From NCBI GenBank assembly GCA_937877595.1, contig CALFIY010000097.1, forward strand, positions 1-7,435: a stretch of 7,435 nucleotides of DNA, read 5' to 3'. The notes beneath the pieces are model-generated. The model saw only the letters and a program-made list of their open reading frames with translations. It was not told the origin of the DNA and made no database searches. Numbering within the stretch: position 1 is the stretch's first letter; every line of letters begins with the position of its first letter. Made by a program: the position numbers and the translations under genes. The stretch comes from an uncultured Prevotella sp. Lineage in GTDB: Bacteria; Bacteroidota; Bacteroidia; Bacteroidales; Bacteroidaceae. This document shows, in pieces, positions 6,801 through 7,435 of this stretch.

Positions 6801-7293
6801 CCGAGTCGGCCGTGGCGTAGATAAACCTGTCGTCCCACCTGTTTACCACCAGCCTCACGTAGTCAGCCCTTAGCGTGGCCTGTTGCCCGACGGTCTCGCC
6901 GTGGGCGAAGAGCCTTGCCAACTCAGCAGGTACGGCCTCTCTGCTGACCAGTTCCACCAGCAGCGCCACTGCCTTGATGTCGTGGGCATAGGTCTTGCCC
7001 AGTTTCTCGTCTGTTGTTGCCGACGACTTGCGCAGCCGCGTGCGTGCGGCGTTCACCTGCTGGCGCAGCGCTTTCGGCGCATTGTAGTGCTTCAGCAGGT
7101 AGTCGGTCTTGGCAAATGTGCCGTTGAAGCGTGCTCCGGCCACGTTTGTCGTGTCGGCAAGCAGTCGTTGCAGCGCCCCGTCCATCAGCCTGTAGGCTGC
7201 ATGGTAGTCGGGACGCTGGCTGGCGCTCCTCAGCAGGTCGGCATAGAGTTCGCCTGCTGTTACGGTGTATGGTGATGCTGTATTGTTTGCCAT
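3847..7293 (-). CDS. Dna2-type nuclease-helicase (PD-(D/E)XK nuclease fused to SF1B helicase)
   Basis: A 1148-residue DNA-processing enzyme. Residues 1-145 are a mostly helical region I do not recognise. Residues about 150-222 are beta-rich and end in ELFIFEPDYLVDIS, resembling the OB-like region before the Dna2 nuclease. The nuclease (about 225-460) has E345, then GLQGRMD with D359, then the E370-Q-K372 pair followed by SGK, then HYVQLLLYMLL (393-403), matching the Dna2/RecB/Cas4 catalytic layout. Residues 591-632 look like the SF1B beta-barrel (GDIVVLYPYD). The helicase has Walker A GPPGTGKT (717-724), motif Ia AYTNRAVDE, DEAS (833-836), GDHKQLP (865-871), TRQGRMHHDI, IERYQGSQRDY (1050-1060) and VAMTRAR (1094-1100). 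All look intact. ATG 7293 is preferred over an in-frame ATG at 7359, because a promoter lies between them. Likely role: resection or flap trimming in repair or replication. It is monocistronic or loosely linked to the cluster 77 bp downstream. Confidence 0.93.
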   Translation of the reverse strand: MANNTASPYTVTAGELYADLLRSASQRPDYHAAYRLMDGALQRLLADTTNVAGARFNGTFAKTDYLLKHYNAPKALRQQVNAARTRLRKSSATTDEKLGKTYAHDIKAVALLVELVSREAVPAELARLFAHGETVGQQATLRADYVRLVVNRWDDRFIYATADSEDGTELRVHYGGASEKAVYADWDWSYLRELLNERCQLNIVRPREVEGTLYPELFIFEPDYLVDISAVAACFENYGRSPLNHLLAQLRPQQATPATLLGQMASQLLDEALYSTPGSVPYKETATRFFHENAVRLLTTDAGADFHAKAMAQRDIIYQTLRTTLPTLLQGEDIRFDADDIMVEPSFFSEMLGLQGRMDFLQLDHRVLIEQKSGKGGFPQRDADTPTYQEKHYVQLLLYMLLIRYNYRQTYEQNNRALHAFLLYSRYRNALLPLGFAPSLVFAAIKLRNEITASEYAYSSDGLDVLCSLTADSLNEKGVGGKLWEQYQKPEIEALLHPVSAASPLERAYYLRMMRFLHTEHLMAKVGGHTKENSGFADKWLSTLEEKQQAGTIYSGLKMVSPEREQKERVERVVLRFADGTSHETSNFRTGDIVVLYPYDGGEPDVRRTMVFRASIENISTDSIVLSLRAAQACGSAFWHGGEHLWAIEHDMFDSSHAALYRAMHAFLSAPQERRDLLLLQRDPRCDKSLALRGDYGTFNELALKVRQASDLFLIIGPPGTGKTSFGLLTTLQEHLLATDDNVLLMAYTNRAVDEFCTKLSEAGIDFIRISGRFACDEAHRQQLLDSMAAECDTIEQLRRKVDSTRVFVGTTTAFNANSTLLAEKGFGLAIIDEASQILEPHLMGLLSLTKASGECAIRKMVLIGDHKQLPAVVQQTAAESTVSEQELRDIMLDDCRQSLFQRLLRRYRHNSDVTYMLTRQGRMHHDIALFPNHAFYGDRLTEVPLAHQREPLAATAENADGIDQMITSRRMAFVAIEPQQPSQSDKVNTAEAQAIAATVAHIYHAEKNGFEPQKTIGIIVPYRNQIAEVRRWIASYGIVQLNDITIDTIERYQGSQRDYIIYGFTVQRTYQLRFLTDNVFQEDGQTIDRRLNVAMTRARRHLLLFGNPRLLGNNATFALLMQFAREQNAYVSAPLDDFINGRFTLTA

Positions 7294-7301
7294 GCCAGGG
7301 C

Positions 7302-7332
7302 CAAAGGTACGAATTTTCCGTGCAGTCCGAAA
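7302..7332 (-). promoter_or_regulatory. Promoter of the Dna2-like gene
   Basis: On the - strand, TTTC (7332-7329) is followed by exactly 19 bases and then TACCTTTG (7309-7302). This fits the Bacteroidota promoter form TTTG-N19-TAnnTTTG with one mismatch in the -33 box and a perfect -7 box. The ATG at 7293 comes only 8 bases after the box, so the mRNA would have almost no leader. The promoter also argues against translation starting at the upstream in-frame ATG (7359). Confidence 0.75.
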
Positions 7333-7380
7333 AAATCTGCGTTGTTTTCTGAACCCCACTGCAGCGCAGGCGAAAATAAA

Positions 7381-7422
7381 AGCAGTGTTTTTAAAAATTA
7401 CAGCAGTGTTTTTAAAAATTAC
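7381..7422. repeat. Two perfect 21-bp direct repeats upstream of the Dna2-like gene
   Basis: AGCAGTGTTTTTAAAAATTAC occurs at 7381-7401 and again, immediately adjacent, at 7402-7422. Each copy contains the palindrome TTTTTAAAAA. A further fragment, ACAGCGCTG (7424-7432), may be a decayed third start. The repeats lie about 50-90 bases upstream of the -33 box of the Dna2-like gene. The remainder of 7294-7435 holds no gene that I can see. Confidence 0.9.
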
Positions 7423-7435
7423 AACAGCGCTGGCA

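Noticed and set aside
3847..7293. The Cas4-like nuclease and helicase as part of a CRISPR or phage-defence system
   Set aside because: No repeats, cas genes or other defence genes are in the window. The neighbours are housekeeping genes and the domain order is that of Dna2.
7294..7359. A 22-residue N-terminal extension of the Dna2-like protein from ATG 7359
   Set aside because: The stretch is basic and contains the promoter (7302-7332). ATG 7293 directly follows the promoter.
7336..7370. A terminator formed by CTGCG/CGCAG followed by ATTTTTTC on the - strand
   Set aside because: The stem is only 5 bp with a loop of more than 20 bases, and the T run overlaps the -33 region of a good promoter. 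Judged incidental.

Overview
The window looks like a core chromosomal segment of a Bacteroidota bacterium, most likely Bacteroidales and possibly Prevotellaceae. Three things support this: the protein sequences of RpoA, L17, RNase Y and ZapA; the near absence of well-placed Shine-Dalgarno sequences; and two copies of the Bacteroidota -7 promoter box (TACCTTTG, consensus TAnnTTTG) in front of genes. Genus cannot be fixed from the sequence alone.

Layout. Bases 1-1301 (+ strand) are the end of the ribosomal protein/RNA polymerase operon: the C-terminal two thirds of rpoA, then rplQ (ribosomal protein L17) with an Ala/Pro/Glu-rich tail encoded by three tandem 42-bp repeats. Bases 1302-1570 are a convergent intergenic region with a strong 12-bp hairpin that can act as a terminator in both directions, followed by two more terminator-like hairpins. 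Bases 1571-3769 (- strand) hold a three-gene cluster transcribed as zapB-like coiled-coil gene, then zapA, then rny (RNase Y), with a promoter at about 3790-3797. Bases 3847-7293 (- strand) encode a 1148-residue Dna2-type nuclease-helicase with its own promoter at 7302-7332. Bases 7294-7435 are an upstream region with two perfect 21-bp direct repeats and no gene seen.

Function. rpoA and rplQ serve transcription and translation. ZapA and its coiled-coil neighbour probably serve Z-ring assembly. RNase Y starts mRNA decay at the membrane. The large helicase is expected to process DNA ends or flaps in replication and repair. The helicase has a Dna2-like order (OB-like region, PD-(D/E)XK nuclease, beta-barrel, SF1B helicase) but seems to have lost most cysteines of the Fe-S cluster usual in Dna2/AddB/Cas4 nucleases.

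I see no mobile element, CRISPR array, tRNA, rRNA or defence island. The most interesting points are the Fe-S-less Dna2-like protein, a possible small RNA between rplQ and rny, and the repeat-built tail on L17.
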